A stretch of 64,000 nucleotides of DNA from NCBI GenBank assembly GCA_016190825.1, contig JACPPV010000032.1, positions 1-64,000 on the forward strand, in the 5' to 3' direction. Positions within the stretch are counted from its first letter, which is position 1, and the number at the start of each line of letters is the position of its first letter. Positions 53,409-61,808 of the stretch are shown here, in pieces. Made by a program: the position numbers and the translations under genes. The DNA is from Chloroflexota bacterium (GTDB lineage Bacteria; Chloroflexota; Dehalococcoidia; Dehalococcoidales; UBA2162). The notes beneath the pieces were generated by a model. It was given only the letters and a program-made list of their open reading frames with translations. It did no database searches and was not told where the DNA came from.

Positions 53409-55169
53409 GTGGTAATTAAAAAAGGGGGGGAACAAGATATCGAGAAAGTGCGCCATTCGGCGGCCCATGTAATGGCGGAGGCGGTCCAGTCCCTTTTTCC
53501 CGGGACGAAGTTTGGGATCGGTCCGGCCATTGAGGATGGGTTCTACTATGACTTTGAACTGCCGCGGGCGTTGACGGCGGAGGACCTTCCACTCATTGAA
53601 ACCCGGATGGCGGAGATAGTGGCTTCGGGAGTCCCCTTTGTCCGGGAAGAGATGAGCCGGGGGGAGGCGCGTGCGCTATTCGCCGCTCAGCCGTACAAGC
53701 TGGAGCTGATTGATGAAATCCCGGAGGACAAGCTCAGTGTATACCGGCAGGGGGCGTTCGTTGATTTATGCCGGGGCCCCCATGTGGCGAATACCCGGGA
53801 TATCAAGGCTTTTAAGCTCATTAATATCGCCGGCGCTTACTGGCGCGGCGACGAGCATCGTCCCATGCTCCAGAGGATATACGGCGTTGCCTTTCACACT
53901 GAGAAAGAAATAGAGGAGCACCTGGCGCGCCTCGAGGAAGCGAAAAGGCGCGACCACCGGAAACTGGGCAAAGAGCTGGACATATTCACCTTTGATGATG
54001 ACGTTGGGCCGGGTCTGCCGCTCTGGCTACCCAATGGTGCGGCAATGATTGAGGAAATCGAGAAACTGGCCGTGGAGACTGAGTTCAGGCATGGCTATGT
54101 GAGGGTCAGGACTCCCCATCTTGCCAAGGAAGACTTGTTCAGGCGGAGCGGGCACCTGCCCTACTACGAGGAGAGCATGTATCCGCCGATGGAGCTGGAA
54201 GGAGTCCGCTATTACGTTAAGCCGATGAACTGCCCGATGCATCATCGGATATTCGGCAGCAGACCGCGCAGCTATCGGGACCTGCCTCTGCGCCTCGCCG
54301 AGTACGGAACATGCTACCGCTACGAGAAATCCGGCGAACTGTTCGGGCTGATGCGGGTACGCTCGATGCAAATGAATGATTCCCATATCTATTGCATGGA
54401 GAAGCAGTTTGAAGAGGAGTTTGCCGGGGTTATTTTTCTGTACCTGGAGTACTTCAAGCTGTTTGATATCAAGGAATTTGCCATGCGCTTGAGCACCCAC
54501 GCTCCGGGCGGGCTGGGGAAGAAATATGTGAACAATCCGGAGCTATGGCTGAAAACTGAAGAGATGGTGCGCAAGGCGCTTGACCACAACCACATCCCGT
54601 ATTATGAAGTCGCCGATGAAGCGGCGTTTTATGGCCCGAAGATTGATGTGCAGATTAAGAGTGTTATAGGCAGGGAGTTCACGCTGGCGACAAACCAGGT
54701 GGACTTCGCTCAGGCGGAGCGCTGCGGTTTGACCTTTGTGAATGAGGAGGGCAAAGAAGAACGGCCGTTGATTATTCATCGCGCTCCGCTCGGCACACAT
54801 GAGCGGCTGATCGGCTTCCTGCTTGAGCACTACGGCGGGGCATTCCCGGTATGGCTGGCGCCTCTCCAGGTGGCGGTTATCCCGATCGCTGACCGCCATC
54901 TTGACTATGCCCGCAGCCTCGCGACGCAATTGAAAAGCGATGGGATCCGGGTAAAGCTTGACGCGCGTTCGGAAAGTGTAAATTATAAGATACGCCAGGC
55001 GCAGTTGGAAAAGGCGCCGTATATGCTGGTGGTCGGCGACAGGGAAGTAGCCGCATCCACCATCTCGGTGCGCCTGCGCACCGGTGAGCAGTTGCCTTCT
55101 CAGCCATTCGAAAGCTTTCGGGAGATGCTGAGAACGATTATTGCCACAAGGTCCGGGGACTTAAGATAA
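53409..55169 (+). CDS. thrS: Threonyl-tRNA synthetase lacking an N-terminal TGS domain
   Basis: KVRHSAAHVMAEAVQSLFPGTKFGIGPAIEDGFYYDF; MNCPMHHRIF; start likely GTG at 53409, downstream of the terminator (track start 53373). Confidence 0.93.
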   Translation: MVIKKGGEQDIEKVRHSAAHVMAEAVQSLFPGTKFGIGPAIEDGFYYDFELPRALTAEDLPLIETRMAEIVASGVPFVREEMSRGEARALFAAQPYKLELIDEIPEDKLSVYRQGAFVDLCRGPHVANTRDIKAFKLINIAGAYWRGDEHRPMLQRIYGVAFHTEKEIEEHLARLEEAKRRDHRKLGKELDIFTFDDDVGPGLPLWLPNGAAMIEEIEKLAVETEFRHGYVRVRTPHLAKEDLFRRSGHLPYYEESMYPPMELEGVRYYVKPMNCPMHHRIFGSRPRSYRDLPLRLAEYGTCYRYEKSGELFGLMRVRSMQMNDSHIYCMEKQFEEEFAGVIFLYLEYFKLFDIKEFAMRLSTHAPGGLGKKYVNNPELWLKTEEMVRKALDHNHIPYYEVADEAAFYGPKIDVQIKSVIGREFTLATNQVDFAQAERCGLTFVNEEGKEERPLIIHRAPLGTHERLIGFLLEHYGGAFPVWLAPLQVAVIPIADRHLDYARSLATQLKSDGIRVKLDARSESVNYKIRQAQLEKAPYMLVVGDREVAASTISVRLRTGEQLPSQPFESFREMLRTIIATRSGDLR

Positions 55170-55377
55170 CTGTGCCCGGCCTGGGCTTGACAAATCTCGC
55201 AGAAAAAGGGTAAATGGAGGATAAAGGGGCTGCGTTTGGGGGGGCGCTTTGGAACCGGCCCGGCGGGACGCAGTGCCGGAGGAAATTTTGATACTATTGG
55301 ACTTGATGTTTGATTGGATGTGAGACATATGGTATATTCCTTCTTAAATCTTGAAACATTTGGGGGCGGAGTAACAG

Positions 55378-55935
55378 ATAGTTAGAAAACTGCGTGTTAA
55401 CGAGGAGATCAGGGCGCGGGAAGTACGGCTGGTGGGGGAGCAGGGGGAGCAACTTGGAGTCATGCCCCTCTACCAGGCGCGAGAGGTAGCCAAAGCTCAC
55501 GGTCTCGATCTTGTTGAGGTGGCGGCGACTTCTGTGCCGCCAGTGTGCCGTCTGCTTGATTACGGCCGGTTTAAGTATGAGCAGGCGAAAAAAGAGCGTG
55601 AGGCAAAAAAGGGCCAGAAAATTCCCACCGTGAGGGAAATGCGGTTTCGACCGAGCATCAGCGATCATGACCTGGCTTCCAAGATCAAGCTGGTGGAAAA
55701 GTTCCTTGTCGATCGGGATAAGGTCAGGGTGGTGATCATGTTCCGGGGACGGGAGATTACCCATAGTGATCTTGGGTGGAAATTGCTGCAAAAGGTGGCA
55801 GAGCTTCTGAAAGATGTGGCGACACTCGAAGGACATCCCGTGATGGAGGGAAGAAGGATGGTTGCCGTCCTGGCTCCGGGGGCGGCGGTAAAGGCCAGGA
55901 AAAATAGAGAAACGGAAGAAGTGAAGGGAAGCTAG
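55378..55935 (+). CDS. infC: Translation initiation factor IF-3, apparent ATA start
   Basis: [69 protein letters not shown]; in-frame TAA at 55372 and no ATG/GTG/TTG before conserved residues; GGAG 6 nt before ATA. Confidence 0.88.
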   Translation: MVRKLRVNEEIRAREVRLVGEQGEQLGVMPLYQAREVAKAHGLDLVEVAATSVPPVCRLLDYGRFKYEQAKKEREAKKGQKIPTVREMRFRPSISDHDLASKIKLVEKFLVDRDKVRVVIMFRGREITHSDLGWKLLQKVAELLKDVATLEGHPVMEGRRMVAVLAPGAAVKARKNRETEEVKGS

Positions 55936-55937
55936 AA

Positions 55938-56138
55938 ATGCCAAAAATCAAGACTCACAAAGGGGCGCAGAAGCGGTTTCATATTACCGGCAGCGGCAAG
56001 ATCATGCGGGTCAAGATTGGTAAGAGTCACCTGCGCATAAACAAACCGAAACGTGTTAAGGCCCAGTTCAGTGAGAAGCTGTCATTGAGTTCGGTGGATA
56101 AGAAAAGGATAAGCAGGCTGCTGCCTTACGGAGTGTAG
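55938..56138 (+). CDS. rpmI: 50S ribosomal protein L35
   Basis: [24 protein letters not shown]. Confidence 0.97.
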   Translation: MPKIKTHKGAQKRFHITGSGKIMRVKIGKSHLRINKPKRVKAQFSEKLSLSSVDKKRISRLLPYGV

Positions 56139-56155
56139 GAAGAGGAGAAGCTACA

Positions 56156-56515
56156 ATGCCAAGAGCGAAAACTAATGTCCCTGCCCACCACCGGCACAAG
56201 AAAGTGCTTGAACTGACCAAAGGACACCGGGCAAGCCGCCATAAGCTTTACCGGCGAGCCCATGAGTCCATGATGCACGCTTTGAACTATGCCTTTTTTC
56301 ACCGGCGCGAGCGTAAAGGTGATATGCGGCGTCTCTGGATTATCCGTATCAACGCGCTCAGCCGCGCCAATGGTCTCAATTATGCCCAGTTAATTGATGG
56401 TCTGAACAGGGCAGGGATTGAGGTCAACCGAAAGGTACTGGCTGACATGGCTGTCAGGGACCCGCAAGCCTTTACCAGCCTGGTGACCATGGCAAAAAGC
56501 AAGATTCAGGAGTAG
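56156..56515 (+). CDS. rplT: 50S ribosomal protein L20
   Basis: [47 protein letters not shown]. Confidence 0.98.
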   Translation: MPRAKTNVPAHHRHKKVLELTKGHRASRHKLYRRAHESMMHALNYAFFHRRERKGDMRRLWIIRINALSRANGLNYAQLIDGLNRAGIEVNRKVLADMAVRDPQAFTSLVTMAKSKIQE

Positions 56516-56742
56516 ATTGTAGTCTTCACGTTCTTTGGTTCACCTTTTCCCTAAAGGCGATATCGCTTTCGAGGGGACTGTTCCATTCGATCGCTTTGGA
56601 TCTCAGAGCGGTGGGCGTAATGGGAAAGTGGAATGGAAACTGAATCCAGCGTTTGCTCACGTGCACTTCCCCGCCAGCGTTGTTTCATCAGGCATGCAGG
56701 GCGCTAATCTTGGGTTAGGGGCAAACAGGGAGGACCAGCAAT

Positions 56743-58245
56743 ATGGCTCAGCACCAGCCGCAAAATGAGCGAAGAATTTTGCTTGTGGAACCGCCGTTTT
56801 ACAGGCTCTACGATACAAGATTTGGAGTAAACATATTCCCCTTATCTCTCGGCTATTTGTCAGCAGCAATCATGAGCCGGACGTCCTGGAAAGTCCAGGC
56901 TTACAACGCGGAGTTTTCTGGCCAGCAGGTGGGCATTTCAATCGATTTCCTTATGAAGAAGGGATATAAAAGCTATCTGAACAGCCTTGAAAATACGTCT
57001 GGCGGGATATGGGAAGAGGTAAAAGCAGCCATTGCCGACTTTGCTCCCGACGTTCTGGGGATTACGTGTAAATCACAGAATTTTGCTTCAGTCAGGATTG
57101 TGGCTAGACTGGCCAAGGAAATCGATAAAGAAATCATTGTGGTGGTCGGAGGTCCACATCCTTCCATGGATGGGGTTAACGTAATGAAATGTCCGGATAT
57201 TGACATTTGTGTCAGAGGTGAAGGAGAAGAGACGGCAGTTGAATTGCTCAGCGCAATAGACGAAGGCAAAGATTGGGGTGATGTCAGCGGAATCATGTTT
57301 AGAAAGAATGGTGACGTATGCCAGACTCCTCCAAGGAGCTATATCGGAGATTTAGACTCCCTTCCCTTTCCGCATGAAGTAGCGCCCGAGGTATTGAAGG
57401 ATTACAGTAGGTATCCATTAACTGCCTTCCATCGGATCTTTGCCATCAGGGGATGTCCTTTCAATTGCTCTTTCTGTGGTTCGAGATATGTATGGAGCAG
57501 GAGGGCAAGACATCGTTCCGTTGAGAATGTGGTCAGACAAATCCAGTCACTGCAGAAGATGGGGCTGACCTTTATTCATTTTGATGATGATACATTCGGA
57601 GTAAACAAAGAATATATCAGAGATTTGTGCCACGCCATAAAGTCGAATTGTCCGGGGTTAACCTGGGGTTCCGAGATTCATGTGAATCTCGTTGATAGAG
57701 AAACAATTGGGCTTATGAAATCGGCAGGTTGCGTCTTTCTTCAACTTGGAATCGAATCAGGCAGTAATCGGATGTTGGAGCTTATTAGAAAAGGGATCAC
57801 TGTGGAGAAAGCCCTTTCAGTGTGCGAAATGATAAAAGGCGTTGGTGGGATCCATTTGAATACCTTTTTTATGGCTGGTTTCCCTCAAGAGACGGAAGAG
57901 ACTTTGCGAGATACTTGCAATGTCATGGAAGCGGTCAAATGTGATTCAATATCCTTCAGCATTTTTACTCCTTATCCAGGTACAGAGCTGTTTGAGCTCT
58001 GCAAAGAGAGGGGATTAATCGGAAGTGACTTTGACATTTCCCTGTATAACCATCAGAGCCCCAATAACTATTTTTGCCCAAATATTCCCCGGCAGAAATT
58101 CCGCGAACTTGTTTCGGAAATGGTAAGACTGGTTGATGCGAAGAACCGCCGTGGCACAAGCCTGTTTCGAAGAGTTCGTGAGTTGGGGTTGAGAGAGAGT
58201 TTCAGAAGGTTCAAGCAAAGAATGAAGGTTGGTCGTCCAGCTTGA
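56743..58245 (+). CDS. B12-binding domain radical SAM protein
   Basis: N-terminal cobalamin-binding-like region; RGCPFNCSFCGSRYVWSRRARHRSVENVVRQI. Confidence 0.92.
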   Translation: MAQHQPQNERRILLVEPPFYRLYDTRFGVNIFPLSLGYLSAAIMSRTSWKVQAYNAEFSGQQVGISIDFLMKKGYKSYLNSLENTSGGIWEEVKAAIADFAPDVLGITCKSQNFASVRIVARLAKEIDKEIIVVVGGPHPSMDGVNVMKCPDIDICVRGEGEETAVELLSAIDEGKDWGDVSGIMFRKNGDVCQTPPRSYIGDLDSLPFPHEVAPEVLKDYSRYPLTAFHRIFAIRGCPFNCSFCGSRYVWSRRARHRSVENVVRQIQSLQKMGLTFIHFDDDTFGVNKEYIRDLCHAIKSNCPGLTWGSEIHVNLVDRETIGLMKSAGCVFLQLGIESGSNRMLELIRKGITVEKALSVCEMIKGVGGIHLNTFFMAGFPQETEETLRDTCNVMEAVKCDSISFSIFTPYPGTELFELCKERGLIGSDFDISLYNHQSPNNYFCPNIPRQKFRELVSEMVRLVDAKNRRGTSLFRRVRELGLRESFRRFKQRMKVGRPA

Positions 58246-58464
58246 GAGGCTTTGTCAAGGGCACGTAAGCCCAAGTGGCGTCCAGTTGTCTGGGCTATCG
58301 TCAAAGTAGTGCCAAGATGGAAACTCAACTTCTGAAACAAGATTGGCGCGTTTCTCGAACGGTTCAGCGGGGCAATCAACGCCAGAGCTTTTGCCGGCAA
58401 ATGGTTGCTTTACCCCACAATCTGCGCACCGGACAGTTCTCCCCTATTATGGACAGGCGCTGCG

Positions 58465-58653
58465 TCAATCCCTGATCAGCACCATCACAAGCGCGAATAG
58501 CAGGAAACCGGCTCCCATCCCGATGAACAGGCCCGGCACAAGTTCGCCAGTTGCGAAGCCGATACCCATGCCGACAAATAGACCTGCCGGTATGAACAAC
58601 GCGCTGGCTCCTTTTCTGCTCTTCTTCTTCGGTTCTGCTTCCTGAGACATAGC
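58465..58653 (-). CDS. Small membrane protein
   Basis: MSQEAEPKKKSRKGASALFIPAGLFVGMGIGFATGELVPGLFIGMGAGFLLFALVMVLIRD; start moved from 58707. Confidence 0.7.
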   Translation of the reverse strand, partial: AMSQEAEPKKKSRKGASALFIPAGLFVGMGIGFATGELVPGLFIGMGAGFLLFALVMVLIRD

Positions 58654-58878
58654 ACGCCTCCTTCGGTTGCGGTGATTAATTCTAGTAGGTGGGCATACCG
58701 GCGTCAATCGGGAGAGCGTCTCGCCAAGACTGTCAGCCTCAGGAAGTCTCGATATGTCGGGATTGCATAAAGTGGATTTTTCCCTGAGTCAACCCGCGCG
58801 GCGATACGGGGGATGACGATAATGACGCTGAAATTGGATACAAAGCGCATCTAACGGAAAGCCCCTGTTGGTTGCATC

Positions 58879-58907
58879 TTGACAAGTTGCGTACGGCATG
58901 GAATAAT
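58879..58907 (+). promoter_or_regulatory. Promoter of orphan transcription unit
   Basis: TTGACA-17 nt-AATAAT. Confidence 0.7.
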
Positions 58908-58913
58908 AATAAT

Positions 58914-59175
58914 GAAGCTACCTGATACCACTCGAGATAGCTGAGGAGGTGTCCAATGAAGCTTCAGGCAGTTCTTGGAGTCTGGCAGGTTGACAGTTAA
59001 GACCCTGCCGCAAGGCAGGGTAGTTGGAACACTTAGACCGGACTCTGTGACCCAACCTGGACTGGTTCTGGTTAAGAACAAAACAGTAGTCACTACGGTG
59101 TAACATCGTGACGAGTCAGGTTTGAGTAAAGGGGAAACCAGATAGAGGACGCTGAAAAGCGTCCTCTATTGTTTT
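58914..59175 (+). ncRNA. Candidate structured small RNA of about 260 nt
   Basis: ACCCTGCC-GCAA-GGCAGGGT hairpin, several further helices, strong terminator; no convincing CDS. Confidence 0.5.
59142..59175 (+). terminator. Intrinsic terminator
   Basis: ATAGAGGACGC-TGAAAA-GCGTCCTCTAT then TGTTTT, 11-bp stem. Confidence 0.9.
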
Positions 59176-59305
59176 ATCCAGTCTTAGGCGACCCGGCCAT
59201 GAGACGCTCCCCCAAAATCCGGATACATTCCTGGCAGCACCCGGCCAAACGTGCTATCATTTTCACCAGACAACTCTTATAATCTGTCTAATCAAGGTAT
59301 AGCCA

Positions 59306-59815
59306 ATGAGACATGACAATACGGGGCATCTATACAGCCAACTCACCAATACTGCAAGGGAATTCAGGAGTTCGTGGAAGAACTATTTCTATCAAAGTTT
59401 CCTGGCCACTTTAGTAACGCTGGTAGTTGTCTGGCTTCTTTCAGCGGAACATGCAGTCATAATCGCATCCATAGGCTCGACGGCTTTCATAGTCTTCACA
59501 ATGCCTACATCTTTTGCAGCCAAATCCAGGAAAATCATAGGTGGCCATACTGTGGGGTTTCTTTGTGGCACCATCGGCGCCCTTGCCATCCAGCAGTTGA
59601 CCATCCCTTCCATTGTTACATATTCGTTGACCGTTGGACTATCCATATTCTTAATGGTGGCTTTGGACTTCGAGCATCCACCTGCCAGCGGGACCGCCCT
59701 GGGAGTAGCCATCAGTGGTTTCTCATTTAAGGTCATGGTTGCAATCTTGACCAGTGCCATAATATTATCTTTGGCCCATCACTACACGAAAAAGCATCTG
59801 AGAGATTTGGCGTAA
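59306..59815 (+). CDS. HPP family membrane protein
   Basis: IIASIGSTAFIVFTMPTSFAAKSRKIIGGHTVGFLCG; DFEHPPASGTALGVAI. Confidence 0.88.
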   Translation: MRHDNTGHLYSQLTNTAREFRSSWKNYFYQSFLATLVTLVVVWLLSAEHAVIIASIGSTAFIVFTMPTSFAAKSRKIIGGHTVGFLCGTIGALAIQQLTIPSIVTYSLTVGLSIFLMVALDFEHPPASGTALGVAISGFSFKVMVAILTSAIILSLAHHYTKKHLRDLA

Positions 59816-59833
59816 AGAACATCCATTCGGTGA

Positions 59834-61192
59834 CTACTCCGTGCCTTCTTTTTGCGGGCTATCGTCTTTATATCTCAGCGGCCACCAGCTTTTAAGCCGC
59901 TCAAGTACCTGCTTCTCGAAACCCTGGTCGCTCGGCGTGTAGAAACGCTTGCCCTGGAGAGATTCCGGCAGATTCTGCTGCTCGACGAAATGGCCCGGGA
60001 AATTGTGGGCATATTTGTAGTCCTTGCCGTAGCCGATCCCTTTCATCAGCCCCGTAATCGGATTACGCAGATGGAGCGGCACAACATCGCTGGCACCTTT
60101 TCTTATCTCCTCTTGCACCTTCGAGTAGGCCGCGTAGAGGGAGTTACTCTTCGGGGCTTGAGCCAGGTAGACCACTGCCTGAGCCAAAGCAAGGCTGCCC
60201 TCCGGCATGCCGATGAAGTGGACTGCCTGCTGGGCTGCCATCGCCACCACCAGCGCCTGCGGGTCCGCCATACCGACGTCCTCCGAGGCAAAGCGCACCA
60301 GCCTGCGGGCGATATACAGTGGGTCCTCGCCCGCCTCAATCATCACCGCCAACCAGTATAGACCGGCATCCGGATCTGAGCCTCGCAGGGACTTGTGCAA
60401 AGCAGAGATCACATCGTAGTGGCGGTCGGCGGCGCGGTCGTAGCGCAAAGCCCGTCGCTGGATGGCATCCTCGATTGTCTCCAGGGCAATGCGGCGCGCG
60501 CCTTCAGCGTCAGGGGCGGTGTTCATCGCGGCCAGCTCCAACGCGGTAAGGGCGATGCGCGCATCATGGTCGGCCATGGTGACCAGGTGGTTCGTGGCGG
60601 CTTCTTCCAGCACCACATTCATTTCGCCCAGGCCATATTCTTTATCATGCAAAGCCCTCGCAATTATGCGGCGCATATCGCCATCGGAAAGGGCATTGAG
60701 GACAAACACCCGGCAACGGGACAACAGTGGTGAATTGACCTCAAAAGATGGATTTTCAGTGGTGGCGCCGATAAAGGTGACGGTGCCGTCCTCGACAAAG
60801 GGCAGCACGGCGTCCTGCTGCGACTTATTGAAACGGTGGATTTCATCAATGAAGAGGATGGTCTTGTGCCCGTAGAGCTTGCGGCGCTCCTTGGCGTCCT
60901 GGATAACCCGGCGCAGGTCGGCCACGCCGGCGGTGACGGCGCTGAGGGCATCGAAGTGGGACTTGGTCATCCGGGCGATGATGTAGGCGAGGGTGGTCTT
61001 GCCGCTGCCCGGCGGCCCCCAGAGAATCATGGAGGGAAGCTGGCCGGTCTCGATCGCCTTTCTCAGCACCCGCCCTGGTCCGATGATATGTTCCTGGCCC
61101 ACGAAGTCTTCAAGCGTAGCCGGCCGCATCCGCGCCGCCAGCGGCTCGTCTTTTTTCTTCTCCTGTTCGAAATGGTGCTCAAAAAGGTCCAT
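59834..61192 (-). CDS. rarA: Replication-associated recombination protein A (RarA/MgsA AAA+ ATPase)
   Basis: MDLFEHHFEQEKKKDEPLAARMRPATLEDFVGQEHIIGPGRVLRKAI; LWGPPGSGKTTLA. Confidence 0.97.
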   Translation of the reverse strand: MDLFEHHFEQEKKKDEPLAARMRPATLEDFVGQEHIIGPGRVLRKAIETGQLPSMILWGPPGSGKTTLAYIIARMTKSHFDALSAVTAGVADLRRVIQDAKERRKLYGHKTILFIDEIHRFNKSQQDAVLPFVEDGTVTFIGATTENPSFEVNSPLLSRCRVFVLNALSDGDMRRIIARALHDKEYGLGEMNVVLEEAATNHLVTMADHDARIALTALELAAMNTAPDAEGARRIALETIEDAIQRRALRYDRAADRHYDVISALHKSLRGSDPDAGLYWLAVMIEAGEDPLYIARRLVRFASEDVGMADPQALVVAMAAQQAVHFIGMPEGSLALAQAVVYLAQAPKSNSLYAAYSKVQEEIRKGASDVVPLHLRNPITGLMKGIGYGKDYKYAHNFPGHFVEQQNLPESLQGKRFYTPSDQGFEKQVLERLKSWWPLRYKDDSPQKEGTE

Positions 61193-61194
61193 AA
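61175..61194. repeat. 20-bp direct repeat covering the rarA start, copy 1
   Basis: gtgctcaaaaaggtccataa, identical to 61780-61799. Confidence 0.95.
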
Positions 61195-61195
61195 C

Positions 61196-61465
61196 TTAGA
61201 ACAAGTCCTTCAGCCGGTCGTAGGTGTCTTCGGAACGACGTGCGATTTTCACTACGGCTATGCGCCGCTCTCTGTCAAGGATTGCATAAATGACTCGCCA
61301 TTCGCCTACTCTAATACGATGTATCACGCCGCTTAATTTCTTGACTCCTATTGGCCGCGGGTTATTCTCAAGTTCACCGATGACGGCATCCAGACGCTTC
61401 TGGTCATTTGCAGCTAGTTTTTCGAACTCACGTCGGGCGCGCGGAGTGAACCCGACCTCATACAT
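61196..61465 (-). CDS. RelE/ParE-superfamily toxin
   Basis: MYEVGFTPRARREFEKLAANDQKRLDAVIGELENNPRPIGVKKLSGVIHRIRVGEWRVIYAILD. Confidence 0.9.
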   Translation of the reverse strand: MYEVGFTPRARREFEKLAANDQKRLDAVIGELENNPRPIGVKKLSGVIHRIRVGEWRVIYAILDRERRIAVVKIARRSEDTYDRLKDLF

Positions 61466-61691
61466 TCACTTTTTTCCGCCGGCGCACTTCGGCTAAACTG
61501 ACTGCCGAAGCTGGATTGGCCAAATACTTTTTCAGTTCTTCCTCGCCATCACGGATATCCTCGATATCTTCCCCATAGACCGCTTCCACCGCACGCCTGA
61601 CTAATTCAGCGATTGAAGTATTGGCTTCAAAAGCCAGCTTTCTAAGCCCCTCGTGTGCTTCCTCCGATAGGTAAATCATCGTTCTTTTCAT
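61458..61691 (-). CDS. Ribbon-helix-helix-type antitoxin
   Basis: MKRTMIYLSEEAHEGLRKLAFEANTSIAELVRRAVEAVYGED; 8-nt overlap with toxin; start moved from 61787. Confidence 0.85.
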   Translation of the reverse strand: MKRTMIYLSEEAHEGLRKLAFEANTSIAELVRRAVEAVYGEDIEDIRDGEEELKKYLANPASAVSLAEVRRRKKVNV

Positions 61692-61779
61692 TGGTTTCTC
61701 CACATCATTTTTTAGATATTGTAACATATATATGTCATAATATCTATATGCCACTTGCTGTCTTCTTCTCCCCAAACTC

Positions 61780-61799
61780 GTGCTCAAAAAGGTCCATAA
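61780..61799. repeat. 20-bp direct repeat copy 2, degenerate rarA 5' end
   Basis: Minus strand ATGGACCTTTTTGAGCACGAGTTTGGGGAGAAGAAG encodes MDLFEHEFGEKK, then a stop after 17 codons. Confidence 0.9.
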
Positions 61800-61808
61800 G
61801 ATGCCTTC

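Noticed and set aside
53353-53420. T-box riboswitch for thrS
   Set aside because: CGTCCC...GGGAGG-TTTTT resembles a T-box terminator, but no AGGGTGGNACCGCG element or room for a full stem I in the leader.
56535-56768. 77-aa ORF between rplT and the B12 radical SAM gene
   Set aside because: No convincing start context or family resemblance; probably untranslated spacer.
58851-59093. 80-aa minus-strand ORF antisense to the orphan transcription unit
   Set aside because: No ribosome-binding context or recognisable motif; promoter and terminator signals are on the plus strand.
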